A DNA stretch of 64,000 nt from Datnioides undecimradiatus (taxonomy: Eukaryota; Chordata; Actinopteri; Lobotiformes; Datnioididae). This document shows positions 31,601 through 42,788 of this stretch, in pieces. A program made the translations under genes and the position numbers. Under the pieces are notes generated by a model. The model saw only the letters and a program-made list of their open reading frames with translations. It ran no database searches and was not told the DNA's origin. Location of the stretch: positions 299,589-363,588 of the forward strand of contig WARS01004318.1 of NCBI GenBank assembly GCA_008933995.1. Reading direction: 5' to 3'. How positions within the stretch are numbered: position 1 is the first letter of the stretch; every line of letters starts with the position of its first letter.

Positions 31601-32710
31601 GTGAAGGTAAACACCAAACAACACATCCAGATACACAGCAGGCTGACAGAGCTTCACCTGAACTGCAGCAGCGCCCAAAATATGCCGCTGTTCCTCCCGA
31701 TGGTGCTGTCAGTGGAGTTGATGGCGAGCACGTTTCCCTGAGCCGTCCACAAGACTGAAACACAAAAGGGCGTTTGAACACAGGAAGCTGTCTGTTCGAG
31801 TTTAAACGACATCACAAGATGGCGTCTCTCTACCTGCTGCGCCGATTCCAACAAGCACAGATGCTGTGTAGAAGCTCCACGTGTACGGGTAAATGAACAT
31901 AGCGATGTAGCCGCTGCAGAAACAACATGAAGAGACGTTAGGAGCCTGAATTTGCTCTGAAAGGACAGTGCAGGAGTTGTGTTGGTCAGATTTGTTTTAC
32001 CTGTACAGAAGCCCGCTAAAAAACATTGACAGCTGGGGTCCAATCACTGTCACCACCGAGGGGGCGATCAGGTTGGATGCAGAGAAAACGCCGTAGATGA
32101 TAGCCATGCTGCAGGCGACAGACGGCAGCGAAGTCAGACTGATGCATCTGGACGGGTTTGCAGCTCTTCCTCTCATGCTTTCTAAGACTTTCCTTTCTTA
32201 ACTGTCAGGATTAAGCTCACATAAGATGTTTCCTGCAGCCTTAGCTGGCTGCTGCAAACTGAACTCAGAGCAAACTTTGTACCTTAAATGTTTAACCTAA
32301 GATTTAATTATCCTTCCAGGATTTCTGAGAGTGACAGATTTGATTATAGAACATGCCACGAGGTCTGCATCAATGCTGGGAGTCTTTGTCCGTGCCTACG
32401 AACCCTCAGCCAAGCATCTGCAGGGATACTGGAGCATCAGATAAGACCCAAAGTGCATGTGGCAGCTTACCTTGTGTATCCACTCCCATGGAACTCTGTG
32501 CTATTAAAGCTCTTGATGACTGTTTGCTGTAAAGATGAAGAAAGACCGATTAGGACTAAACACTGCCGTGTCTCATCTGAGGTTATTGGTGATCAACTGT
32601 AAATCCAAACTTACCTCTATATTGCCACATGTTTGAAAAGCAGTAAACATGAACATAAAGCCGAAGCCTAAGACGACGATGTTCAGCAGTTTCTTTCCCT
32701 CTGGACTCAT
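28607..32710 (-). CDS. mfsd11: UNC93-like protein MFSD11
   Basis: Thirteen coding exons on the minus strand: 32710-32615, 32526-32471, 32108-32001, 31913-31834, 31754-31658, 31571-31513, 31392-31233, 29960-29917, 29828-29763, 29672-29547, 29404-29230, 28981-28846, 28768-28607. All junctions are GT-AG and in phase; they sum to 1365 nt, about 454 aa (human about 449). It begins MSPEGKKLLNIVVLGFGFMF and ends ...ESDYDSI. Family landmarks include TAFQTCGN, ASNLIAPSVV, GRNSGIFWALLQ, GVYGTCIGA, NRFGRNPVVLLG and CSFLLGLGDSCFNTQL. It is a multi-pass membrane protein of the major facilitator superfamily, UNC93 group; its substrate is unknown. The start is the only good ATG in exon 1, and a 5' non-coding exon with donor near 33412 lies upstream. 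It is divergent from srsf2, as in other vertebrates. Confidence 0.95.
29740..29762. repeat. (CA)n microsatellite at a splice donor
   Basis: A short (CA)11 tract immediately downstream (transcript sense) of the donor of the mfsd11 exon 29763-29828. Confidence 0.8.
29961..31232 (-). other. Large mfsd11 intron
   Basis: This 1.27 kb intron separates exon 31233-31392 from exon 29917-29960. The 30880-31010 text resembles a fish dispersed repeat end ('aaactaccctttaaata'). No exon is visible. Confidence 0.45.
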
Positions 32711-33411
32711 TTTGCTGGATAATCTCAGTTTCCTTGAGGAAGTGGTTTCAAAAAATAAACCTGCTGTAGAGAACAGCACGTCTGAAAAAAGGAAGTTGTG
32801 TACATCAGCAGTGTGTGAGACAGAGATAATCACGCAGCATTAAAGCATCATTGCAACACTCATCCGAACATTTTAGATGCTCTCTTCACAACAAGCTGCG
32901 TTCAAACATCTGTTGTTTGACCACAAACACGTACGCAGTGAAAAGACAGTGACCTGCCCTGTGAGCCTCCACACGTTCATGATGCAACACTGCACACTGA
33001 TAATGTCGGCATAAAGTATCCCCACAACACGTTTATTTCGATAAAACAATAACTTTTAGGACAGTTTCTCTACGCACGTTGTCAACGATCTGTGTGTTTT
33101 TGTAATGCAGCCTATTCATAAAGGTCCAAATGAAAAGTTTGATAGCCAGAAAAAAAATGTTATTTCGCAGATAAATTGTCAGCCGAATTATAATGTGGGT
33201 CACTTAAATTACCTTAACGTAAATGACCTAAATAACTGTCATATCATATATTAATGCCTGACTATAAGCAAATGATGGTTTAATTTGCCGTTTTTTAAGC
33301 GGTGTTTGTCTTGGTGCCTCTTTCTTAAACCGACGAAAGGATCAAGACTTATGTCTTTGCGCCAAATTTAAAGAAAACAACAAGAGGTTTGACGCGGAAA
33401 GAAACTTACCA

Positions 33412-33600
33412 GCAATGCAGCAGCTGTTTGGCTAATTGGCTGCTCCTCTTTGTGCAAAATCACTGTGTTACTAGTGCCATAGTTTGCTGTTTTTGGACCG
33501 TCCGATATCTTTAGCCATTGATCTTCTCTCGGCGTTTCTTTAACTAGTTTAACATCCTGGTTTCCGTCGTGTAAAACCGATTCTCTGGAGCACTTCCACA
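33412..33600 (-). other. Putative 5' non-coding exon of mfsd11
   Basis: On the minus strand, a donor GTAAG follows 'ctgcattgctg' with its last exonic base near 33412. The upstream boundary is arbitrary. It would splice to 5' UTR before the ATG at 32710. Confidence 0.35.
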
Positions 33601-34780
33601 GCACCGGCAAACGGGAATTGCCCGAAACTAGACAGGGATGTCATGTGAAGTAGTCAGCTGACTCAAGTGTTGTGCCAAGCTAACTACGACTTTAGCACAT
33701 TCCCATTAAACAAACGTGCAGTGCAAAGAAAAACCGATCCCGTTTTATGTGTTTATGTGAAAGCGTCTCTACTTCTCGGCACTTCTCTGGTAGTTTTGTT
33801 TCATACGGTTAATTTTAAACCACAGTGGTTAGTTAATTATACCAATACGAACACCAAAGAGATTGAAAAAACACAACGCTCATCATCTTTTGAGATAGCG
33901 CTACAGCTAGCAAACAAGCTAACAGTTAGCACTGCGAGCCATACTACTTCCGGTCGAAAATAAAATAACGCCCGACGAAAAAAACACGAAGGAAAACACT
34001 GCGCCTTGCAAATAATCGGCGAAAACATGCCATGTAAAAAATAAGAACCATCGGTTTGCTTGTTTCCGTGGTTTCATTTTAAAATAAAGTAAAAATGTGA
34101 TGTATAAATAATTTAAATATACTGCCAGGTGGCGCCATCGAGACAACCATAAAACCGTATAAAGAAAAAGTTAGGCTGAAAAGTGCTGTTTTGTTGATGA
34201 GTTGACTTTATGAAAGCCATGAAATCAATATCAAAGACACAAACACAAAAAAGCTAATCATCTTTTGAGCTAGCGCTACAGCTAGCAAGCAAACTAACGT
34301 TAGCACTGCAAATAAAAGTACTTCCGGTCAGAAATAAAACAACGCCTGAAGAAAAATTTTGCATAAATGTTTGCATTGCTACGAATCGATGCTAAAGAAT
34401 GCACTCAAGACAAATAACGATGGTTTATTTTGCTTGGTTGTTCACGTCTTTCTTTGTTTTCCTAATTTTAAAACAAAACCAATAAAGGTTCACCAAGGTG
34501 CAACAATGAAACAACTGTAACACCGAGTAGCACCGAATTTCTACAGTAGAAGAAGAAAGAAGAGTACGTCACGTGGGGGCGGTGGAAGACGACTTGCACG
34601 GAGTTGCTCAGAAAGAAGTTGGCTTTTAAGCAATTGTGCCGTCCGATATACCCCACCGGCGAGGTTATTGCGTTAAAATCAAACCCTCGGGTCCGTGCGC
34701 GTTTGCGGGGGGCTTTTATTAAGAATAGGGCCGAGATTTAAACTGTTTTGCGGGAGGCTGCCAGGCCTCAGAGGCTGATC
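33600..34780. promoter_or_regulatory. Divergent promoter region of mfsd11 and srsf2
   Basis: About 1.1 kb between the two head-to-head genes. It contains two 'ACTTCCGG' ETS-type motifs (33948-33955 and 34319-34326) within a duplicated module, and 'GTACGTCACGTGGGGGCGG' at 34565-34583, which combines CRE-like, E-box and GC-rich sites close to srsf2. The sharing of one region by MFSD11 and SRSF2 is known in vertebrates. Confidence 0.6.
33855..34350 (+). repeat. Direct duplication within the mfsd11/srsf2 promoter
   Basis: The segment 33870-33985 ('catcatcttttgagatagcg' onward, then 'ctacagctagcaaacaagct', then 'acttccggtcgaaaataaaa') is repeated at 34256-34350 with about 80-85% identity by eye. 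Weaker similarity continues 100 bases further in each copy ('accatcggtttgcttg' against 'acgatggtttattttg'). Confidence 0.7.
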
Positions 34781-34783
34781 ACC

Positions 34784-36095
34784 ATGAGTTACGGCAGGGC
34801 TCCGCCGGATGTCGATGACATGACTTCTCTGAAAGTGGACAACCTAACATACCGAACCTCCCCCGAGACCCTCAGACGTGTATTTGAGAAATACGGGCGG
34901 GTGGGAGACGTCTACATCCCCCGAGACCGCTACACGAAAGAAAGTCGTGGTTTTGCGTTTGTGCGGTTCCACGACAAGCGGGACGCCGAGGATGCGATGG
35001 ACGCCATGGATGGCGCGCTGCTGGATGGACGGGAGCTGCGGGTCCAGATGGCCCGGTACGGCAGACCACCAGATTCCCACCACGGTGGAGGGAGACGCGG
35101 GGGTCCGGCCCGGCGGAACAGCGGCCATGGACGCCGGAGCAGAAGGTGAGAATCAGCCTGCAACTCCTTCTCAGACTGTCCCCTTCAGGTGCACGGACTC
35201 GGGCTTTACGAGACTCCATTGGTGACTTTGCCTCTTCCTCGTGGTCCTGATCACTGATCAGTACATTTCCCCCTTTGTTAACCGGCCTGATCCACTCAGT
35301 GACTCGGCACAGCTCACAGCTCACACACAGCAAACAGAACTAATGAAAACCGGATGATTTTCCTTTATTTATGTGTAATTATCCAAAAAATGAATCCGCC
35401 ACAGCACCTGAACAGCACAAAACATGCATGCAAACTGGGATGGATCACCAGCTCTGAGATAATGGTTGCAAAAGAAATAAATGAATGGAGATCTGATTAT
35501 CCACGCGCTGTTTCTCAGCTATTTAGCCTTTACTTGCAATAGTTCTGCTTAAATGTTAAACAAACAGTTATTTCCAAATGATTAAAATACTGCAGGTTGA
35601 TTTGCACAATTGAAAAAGTTGGTTCAGAGCCTGAGTGACAATAGTAAAAGGTTAATAACAATAATAATAATTCTATGATTCCACACTGGCTTTAACATTT
35701 CTGTTATCTCTGAATAATCTAATACTTCTGAATCAGTCTGGCTTCATGATAACATGGCTCGATGAGAACTCTAACCACTGAATGTATCCAGCTCCTCCCG
35801 CAGCCCGAGGCACAGAAGACGCAGCAGATCCCGCAGCAGAAGCCGCTCACGCTCCCGTTCCCGAAGCCGATCACGCTACAGCAAATCCAGGTCCCGGTCC
35901 TACTCCCGATCCAAGTCCCACTCTCCAAAGAACAAGAAGACCAAGGCAAAGTCCCAGTCTCGGTCCAGATCTAGATCTAGATCCAAGTCCCGGTCCAGGT
36001 CCAGAAGCCATACTCCATCAACCAAAAGAGAGTCCAGATCGAGATCTAAAAGCCAGCCTAAGTCTGCAGCAGAGAACGGAGGCGAGTCCCTGTAG
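34784..36095 (+). CDS. srsf2: Serine/arginine-rich splicing factor SRSF2 (SC35)
   Basis: Two coding exons, 34784-35145 and 35804-36095, joined in phase, give 654 nt, about 217 aa (human 221). The protein starts [20 protein letters not shown]. The RRM spans roughly residues 14-92, with RNP2 LKVDNL and RNP1 RGFAFVRF. A Gly/Pro-rich hinge (PPDSHHGG) corresponds to the Pro95 region, then an RS domain follows with long RS/SR runs, ending ...ENGGESL. SRSF2 binds exonic enhancers and promotes spliceosome assembly in nuclear speckles. The ATG context 'atcaccATGA' is good. A donor GTGAGT 21 nt after the stop starts a 3' UTR intron; vertebrate SRSF2 autoregulates through alternative 3' UTR splicing. 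The gene pairs head to head with mfsd11. Confidence 0.97.
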
Positions 36096-37072
36096 AGCTC
36101 AGCGCGTCAGCAACAGGTGAGTTTGACATGTTGGACTGTTTTACAGGAAGCCCTGTTCCCAGAGTCTGTGTTAAAGCCGTCAGCGCCACGGTGGCTGAGA
36201 TCATCTCCAACTCAGCAGGGAGTCTGACGGCATCTTGAAATCAAGACCAGATGGGTTTTTAAACTGAAAATGTAGTTTTCAGTTAACAGACCAACAGACT
36301 GGTGGAGAAGCATCGTGGCCGAGCAGTTCTGCGGTTCTTGAACTCATCGTCACATTTTCACATCAGACCCAGTGTAAAACTCTGAAGCTGAAACCAAAAC
36401 CTGGAATTCTCTCCCTCCCAAAGCTGCTGCCTGTTCGCTAAAGTGGCGTTTGAGCTGATCTGATGCAGTATGAGCAGTTAGCAGGTGTGGGGCGAGCCCC
36501 CCGGCCGCCCCTGCTGGTTTCTGTGCAGCAGGGTGGAGCCGGTCAGCGTTGGGGTTTGGTGCCACACTCTGGACATTAAACTGTCCCCCATCCAGGTCCT
36601 GCTGCCTCAGAGACGCTGAGGTCTGTCCAACTCTCCTCCCACATCAGTCCCATTTCAACATCTATTCTCACTAATCTGTCAGATTTCCAACCGAAGCTTT
36701 ATATAAATGTACTGAGGGGGACTGTTGTAGGATGGGACACTCTGAAAGCGTCAAACACTAAATTAATGCTGTTATTTAATGTAAAACACGTCAGTAAGAG
36801 TTTGCTTAAATGACATAGATTTGGTTTAGTGGTTCAGACACAGTTCATTGATTTAATCACTGTTGCTGCTTCCTGCAGATCACAGATCAGTCAAACTGCA
36901 GAGATCAGTTGCCTGTCGTCCTGATTAATCTGCTGATGGTTTTTTAAGTTTAATCTGTTTGTTTTTTTTATGTCAGAGCATTAAAAAACACATCACATGT
37001 TATTAAATATATGTAAACAGTCCAAAATGCAAAGAAAAGCAGCAGGTCCTCATATTATAGATGCTGGTACCT

Positions 37073-37519
37073 AGTCCTGCAGCAGCGTGGGATGCTGGGA
37101 GTTGTTGTCTTCCTGTCAGCTGGGATTCCTTCAGTGTTGATGGTTCAGGAGGTTTTTACTGGGAGCTGAATTCTCCACAGAGGTCTCCTCCTCTCCAAAA
37201 CAAACAGAGCCGCTGATTCAAACCCAGAGAAACACTGAATAAAGCAGTTCCACCTTAAAAACCACTGTTTCTCCCACGCTGTCGGCCGCACACGGGACGT
37301 CCTGGAGGGGCGGCGAGCCGAGCTGCTGCTAACGTTTGCTCAGCTTGTTTCTCTGATAACTTCAGATCCAGACGTCCGACGACTGAAATCCTTCATCTGC
37401 TTCAGATACAGAGTTAAAAACAAGCAGCGGCTGAAAAGAGGAGCACAGAAATGTGTCTTACAGCTGATCCAGAGTCAGTTTATCAAGCTGCTGACACACA
37501 GACACAACACTGACACATA
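37073..37519 (+). repeat. Dispersed repeat, copy B
   Basis: About 447 bases nearly identical, in inverted orientation, to 17090-17583; by eye only a handful of mismatches apart from one tandem duplication in the other copy. It directly abuts the 3' tail of a LINE fragment at 37520. It contains no coding potential. Confidence 0.8.
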
Positions 37520-38340
37520 GAATAGAATAGAAGTACTTTATTAATCCCCTGAGGGAAATTTCGTTATTACAGCAGCACCAACAGTAATAACATAACAGAG
37601 ATAGCATAAAAAGTACAAAAGATAAAAACAGAATATGGAACTAAAATATTTACAAATTTACATAAATAAGTGTGAGAAGAGCAGATGTGCGAAATCGAGT
37701 GATGTTTAGGAGAAGCAGAGTAAACAGATGAGGATGGACAAAGAGTGCCTCATCTGTCACACAGTGGTGAGCTGTTGTAGAGTCTTATTGCAAACAAGAG
37801 AAATGACTTATTGAGCCGTTGTTTGTGACAGCGGAGCTGAATCAGTCTGTTAGAGAAAGAGCTCCGCTGCCTCTGTGTCATGGAGGGGGTGGGATGGATT
37901 GTCCAGGATGGAGGGCAGTTTGTTCAGTGACCTCCTGTTCCTCACTGACTCAAACTCCTCCAGATCATGTCCCACAACCTGTCCAGCCTTGTGGATCAGT
38001 TTGTTGATCCTGCGTCCCTGGCACTGATGCTGCTCCCCCAGCAGACCACAGCACAGTAGAGTGCACTGGCTACCACAGACTGGTAGAAGACCTCCAACAT
38101 CCTGCTGCAGACCTTCCTCAGGAAGCAGAGTCTGCTCATCCCCTTCTTGTACACAGCATCAGTGTTGGTGCTCCAGTCCAGCCTGCTGTTCAGGTGAACA
38201 CCCAGGTACCTGTAGTGCTCCACTACTTCAACCTCCTCCCCCCCGATCTTAACAGGCTCAGCTTTGGCCCCTGTCCTCCTGAAGTCAACCACCAGTTCCT
38301 TGGTCTTAGTTACATTCAGGAGAAGATGATTCCTGCTACA
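37520..38340 (-). mobile_element. 5'-truncated L2-like LINE, reverse orientation
   Basis: On the minus strand, 38340-37996 encodes the end of a LINE reverse transcriptase: NHLLLNVTKTKELVVDFRR, then VEVVEHYRYLGVHLNSRLDW, then CSRMLEVFYQSVVASALYC and VCWGSSISARD. A 3' UTR follows, ending at 'tttcgaaat'-poor AT-rich text and the short repeat 'tctattctattcta' at 37532-37519. Loss of the catalytic part and endonuclease shows 5' truncation, as is usual for LINEs. The clade call (L2/CR1-like) is from protein appearance. Confidence 0.8.
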
Positions 38341-38468
38341 TGCACAGCCACCACATGCACAGAGAGGAGGCGGTGACAGGAAGTGAAGCCGATCACAGAG
38401 CTGATCTGGATTCACAGATCTCTGAAAACTGTTCATTTATCTAACTCTTCTGTTCTTACTGTTTTCAG

Positions 38469-39640
38469 GTGACGTCAGATTGTCTGAGTCCAAGACTGGA
38501 TCCCACACATGCATCAGTTTCCTGCTGTCAAAGGTTATTATTGTGTCTTCCAGGCTTTGCTTTGCTTTGATTCATTTGGCCGCACTGTTTCTTTCATTTC
38601 ACTGATGTGCTGTGATTTTGTTTCTTCATAACATGTTTATGATTTTAATGATCAGTTGGACGTGGAGAGGATTTCTCTCCTGACTTGTTTCTGTAAAGAT
38701 GACGCAGGAGTGTGTTCACGGTTTTTGTTCTCCTGGTGTACGTTCGTCTCCCTGCGGCCGCTGTGAAGGAGCGAGTCTTTGCTGCTCGTTGATCCTTTGA
38801 TCACTGCAGGCATCAGTTTGACTCAGTCCAGTGATGAGACATTCACTAGTCAATCACCTCTTTAAATATAATTATAACAGAAAACAAAGATTATTATAAC
38901 ATTTCATTTCAGAAGCAGACTTATTTACAGCAGAGAGGAGTTGATCGTCACCTCAGTGAGGTCTTAATGCGTCTCATCAGAAGTTCAGATGAAGTGTAGA
39001 TCAGTTTTCTCTGTTAGCGGCGACGCTGATCCTTCCTTTGATGGCTTCTGTGCATCCAAACACTCATCACTGTTCATTTCTTGCTCGCCCTTAAATAAGT
39101 GATTAAACATCCCAAGTGACACATTATAGTTTTCAGATCAGTGCAAACATTTCATTAAACAGAACTGTCGTTAATTTCAGCAGCTCAGGCGTTTCGTGTG
39201 TCACGGCGGATCTCCTGTGATTTAAATGTGTCAGCGCAGTGAAAAAGACTGAGGATAGAAAGACGCCAGCTTGGAGAATCCAGGCCATCACAGATTTTAA
39301 GGCACAAGCTCATGAATCATTTGTTTTAATTTCGCAGGAGTCCAGAAACCGTGTCTTGTGTGAATTTTTCATTTTTAATCCTAATCCTGCCTGTGTGTTT
39401 TGTTTCTTGTGCACTAGGCGCAGTTGTGTAGCAGTTGAGTATTGCTGGTTACTGTTAAGGTGGCGTGTTGCTCTGCTGAGTGCTTGGATGTGTCCAGTTT
39501 TCTCCAGAATGCTCCTGTGACCAGCGGTGCTGCGCTCGCTTCACTCTCACCTCCTGTACAATGAAATGCTGTTTTCTGGTTCTTCCCTTCATGCTTCTCG
39601 GAGACAGACGTGTTTTTCATTAAAGACTTTGATGTTTTTG
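38469..39640 (+). other. Probable srsf2 terminal 3' UTR exon(s)
   Basis: After the acceptor at 38468 the sequence is T-rich and non-coding up to an ATTAAA at 39619-39624 followed by GT/T-rich text ('gatgtttttgtctag'), a plausible cleavage site. A further acceptor-like 'tttaatttcgcag' ends near 39338. The small frames here look random. Confidence 0.45.
39619..39624 (+). promoter_or_regulatory. Candidate srsf2 poly(A) signal
   Basis: ATTAAA followed within 25 bases by a T/GT-rich element. Confidence 0.4.
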
Positions 39641-42480
39641 TCTAGAATGGCCTCTTCTTTCATCGTGATCCAGCTGTGCACATTTACACACAGACAAATG
39701 ATAAAATGCAATGAAACATCTGCCAGTAAATGGAAAATCCCGTATTTATTAAATGAATTACAGCATAGAGATGGTTGTTCATTGAGGATTGGCGGTGTCC
39801 AGAGCCGTAAATCATAGATCAGCTGCCATTATTCTGAATGTTTGATCTGCAGTGGAGACAGAACAGCAGCACTGAGGCTGATCTGTGTGATTGGTGATAA
39901 GAGACGTTCGAGCTCCTCAGAGGATGAATTCTTTAGACTTCAATAATCTGACTCGTCTGCCACCAGCAGCAGGTTGAAGTGTTGGCTTCCCATTAAAACA
40001 GCTCCACTGGCAGATGTTGGATTTGATTCAGACGTTCCCTGATGATTTGACTCAATCTGATCCTTTTTACTTTCGTCCTGGTTAAACCTTTCATCTGTCC
40101 AACACAAACACCTGCAGAACTGATGGCATTCCCATCAGCCTGCTTTCTGTTTAGCGCTAATTAGCTGCTGTTAGCATGCTAACATGCTAAACTAACATGG
40201 TGCACACACTGCATGTTTAGCATTTACCTGGAAATGCTGCTGTTAGCACTGTAAGTTTTGTAAACTGCAGACTCTTCATGTCTCCTCTTCAACTGTCAGT
40301 CATACAGATTATACTAAAATAGTTGTATTGTTTTGCAAAACTGCAAAACACCCACAGAACATGATGGTGCAGGAATGATAACACGAACACACTTTTCTCC
40401 ATTGCATCGAATTTAGTGTCTGATCTTTTGGTCACGTGCTTCTGTTTATGGAGACAGTCATTAGTAGTTTAAATTAGCACAATAATGACAGACTGCATCC
40501 ATATCTTCAATGATCAGACAGTGCAGAGCTTTACACAGAGCTCCAGTCCTTCACAAACTGCTTCTCTGGGCTGCAGAGACTCTCCTGAAACCCTGTAACA
40601 GGCCGCTGTTAATGTTGGTCTCAGACTTTCACTGTGACACAAATATAAATCACGTGTGCAACAATATTCTTTATGGTTGCTTAGGATGCATGCCACTCAG
40701 GGAAGCAATGCTAATTATCCTAGCATGCTGTTAGCAGTAAACTGGAGTGTAACCTCTGTTTGTTACTGATTTTAACGTAACCAGTGACTTCATATTCAAA
40801 CTTTGTGCTGTTCCTTTGTAAAACAGGTCAGAGGATGTGATAAATGAAGATCCACTCAGATTAAACTGCCTGTGGAGCTCGTTAATGTCATTGAGCCTAA
40901 GCAGATCCAGTGCAGCTACCGTGTCGGGTCACGCTGCGGGGGTTCTGCTCTGTGGTTGGGTGAGTGTAGGAATTAATGGCAGCTTAAAGGTATGTTAGGT
41001 CAGGGTTACACTGCGGTGTCTCCGGTCTCCGTACGTTAAAGATCACAACCTGGAACCTGCTGCAGGGCCGACTGATGCTTTGCATCAACACGGGGCTTCC
41101 ACCGCAGAGCTCAAACCAACACTGTGACACATTCTATGTAGTCAGATTCAAAAGCACATTATCATGAAGTCAGACTTCACATCCTTTCCTTTGACCTGTC
41201 TTACAGACACTCAGGTCTTTCCCCAGTCACCAGACTAAACTCTAACCCAGAGTTGAATTGTCATGTGGACACAGAGCTGCTGGTTTGTTATATGCACATT
41301 ATTTTTCCCATAATGTTTGTTTTGCCTGGAGTTATAAGACGATATCTCTGTATATATGTTCAGCTGCCTACCTCTCCTCCTCAAGCTTCTACTTACTTTA
41401 AAATGATGTGTCTGTACGAGTCTTTGTACTGTTGTACTGTACATTTTAATGTGTGCAAAACAGAATAAGATAAAACAGTTTCATCTGCTTCCTGCCTCTG
41501 CTCAACATCTCATCTCCACGTTGACACATGTGTCCACAGTGTGGTGTAGAAATGTGTTTTTGTTAGGACACCATTTCAAAACCTAAGACGACACGAAACC
41601 CTGACGGTTAATACATGAAACAATGGACACACCTCACCTCGACACATTACACTGCTGTTTTTGTTTTGTCAGTAAACAGGAAGCATTAACTGCTCTCAGT
41701 CTGTCAAAGGCTGGTTTTGTGTAGATTCCTGTCTGAGGCGTGTCATTAAGGCACATTACTACTTCCTTTTATTCACAGCTCAAAGTGAATTTCAACATTC
41801 TTTCACACCAGGAAACTACATTTTATTAGAGAGGTGTCCAATAATTAATCAGAACTTAGCACCATTTAAATGTTGGCTGGAGCTGTTTTTGCTTCCTGTC
41901 CCTTCTCAAACAGCTGGAGTACAAGAAAAAGTGTTGATAACTAACGTGAAACACATAAACATGAAACACAATACATATTGTTTATATAAACATTTATCAG
42001 TATGCACTGTCAGACACTGAACATCATTATGTGAGTCAAAGTTAAAGCTGTTTTCACTGAAATTTAGCTGACTTCTGCCGAGTAGCGCTGTATATAGATG
42101 TTTATATGTTTTAGTCTTAGTCTTTTTCATGTTACTGTTATTTTTATTAGTGTTTTCCTCTCGTCCTCGTTCACAAATAACAAACAATCTGATTGTCAAA
42201 GTTCTGCTGGATAAAAATAATGAAATTATACATTAAATAGGATGAAAATGAACTCATCCATATAGTAAAGGACCCCAACAGGAGACAGTTCTTGAATAAA
42301 TGTATTTAGTTACTCTCCACCACTGGTATCAGGTGCAGTTTAGAAAATTTTAATTTTTAAGAAAAAAAAGACAATATAGTCACAGGATATTATATCGGAC
42401 CGTTTTGTTCCTGCGCCAGTTTTACCTAATAATAATAAATCACAACAGTTTAAATATTCGTTAGTATTTTTCCCGTCTCG
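39640..42480. other. Intergenic region between srsf2 and eif1
   Basis: No gene is supported. The 40130-40260 stretch is rich in 'gttagcatgctaac' words. The remainder is AT-rich. Short frames such as 41235-41444 (minus) have no support. Confidence 0.5.
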
Positions 42481-42491
42481 ATGTTATGACA

Positions 42492-42640
42492 TGATGACGT
42501 CACCCTTCCAGGAAAACTGAGAAACAGCAGGGCGTGGACGTTCGTCGACGGCCGATTCGGACGTCATGACGTACTGACGTCACCTTCGGGGGGGGCTATA
42601 AGAGCTTGTTTTTCGATCCTGCGAGGTTGAACAGACTCCA
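42492..42640 (+). promoter_or_regulatory. eif1 core promoter with two CREs and TATA-like box
   Basis: Perfect TGACGTCA palindromes lie at 42495-42502 and 42575-42582. 'CTATAAGA' at 42597-42604 is TATA-like. The likely start site is about 30 bases downstream. CREs bind CREB/ATF factors; for a translation factor this could couple expression to stress or growth signals (inference). Confidence 0.6.
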
Positions 42641-42788
42641 TTTTGTAGAGAGCTGTTGAAGCGGAGCCGAGCGACGTCCCCGTGAAAAGGCGAAACCAAG
42701 CAACGACACTCACACCAGAAAGTCAAAGTTAGCCGACGAACCGCTCGCTAACCAAGTTATCATACGAAAGGAAAGCAAATCTTATCGT

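Larger units (their letters stand above)
36117..38468 (+). other. srsf2 3' UTR intron carrying repeats
   Basis: Donor AACAG|GTGAGT at 36117 and acceptor CTGTTTTCAG at 38468 define a 2.35 kb intron beginning 21 nt after the stop. It contains the dispersed repeat copy B (37073-37519) and an L2-like LINE fragment in reverse orientation (37520-38340). The splice sites are strong matches but usage is inferred. Confidence 0.6.

Noticed and set aside
39239-39817. Two plus-strand frames of about 93-96 residues
   Set aside because: They lie in the likely srsf2 3' UTR and have random-looking composition.
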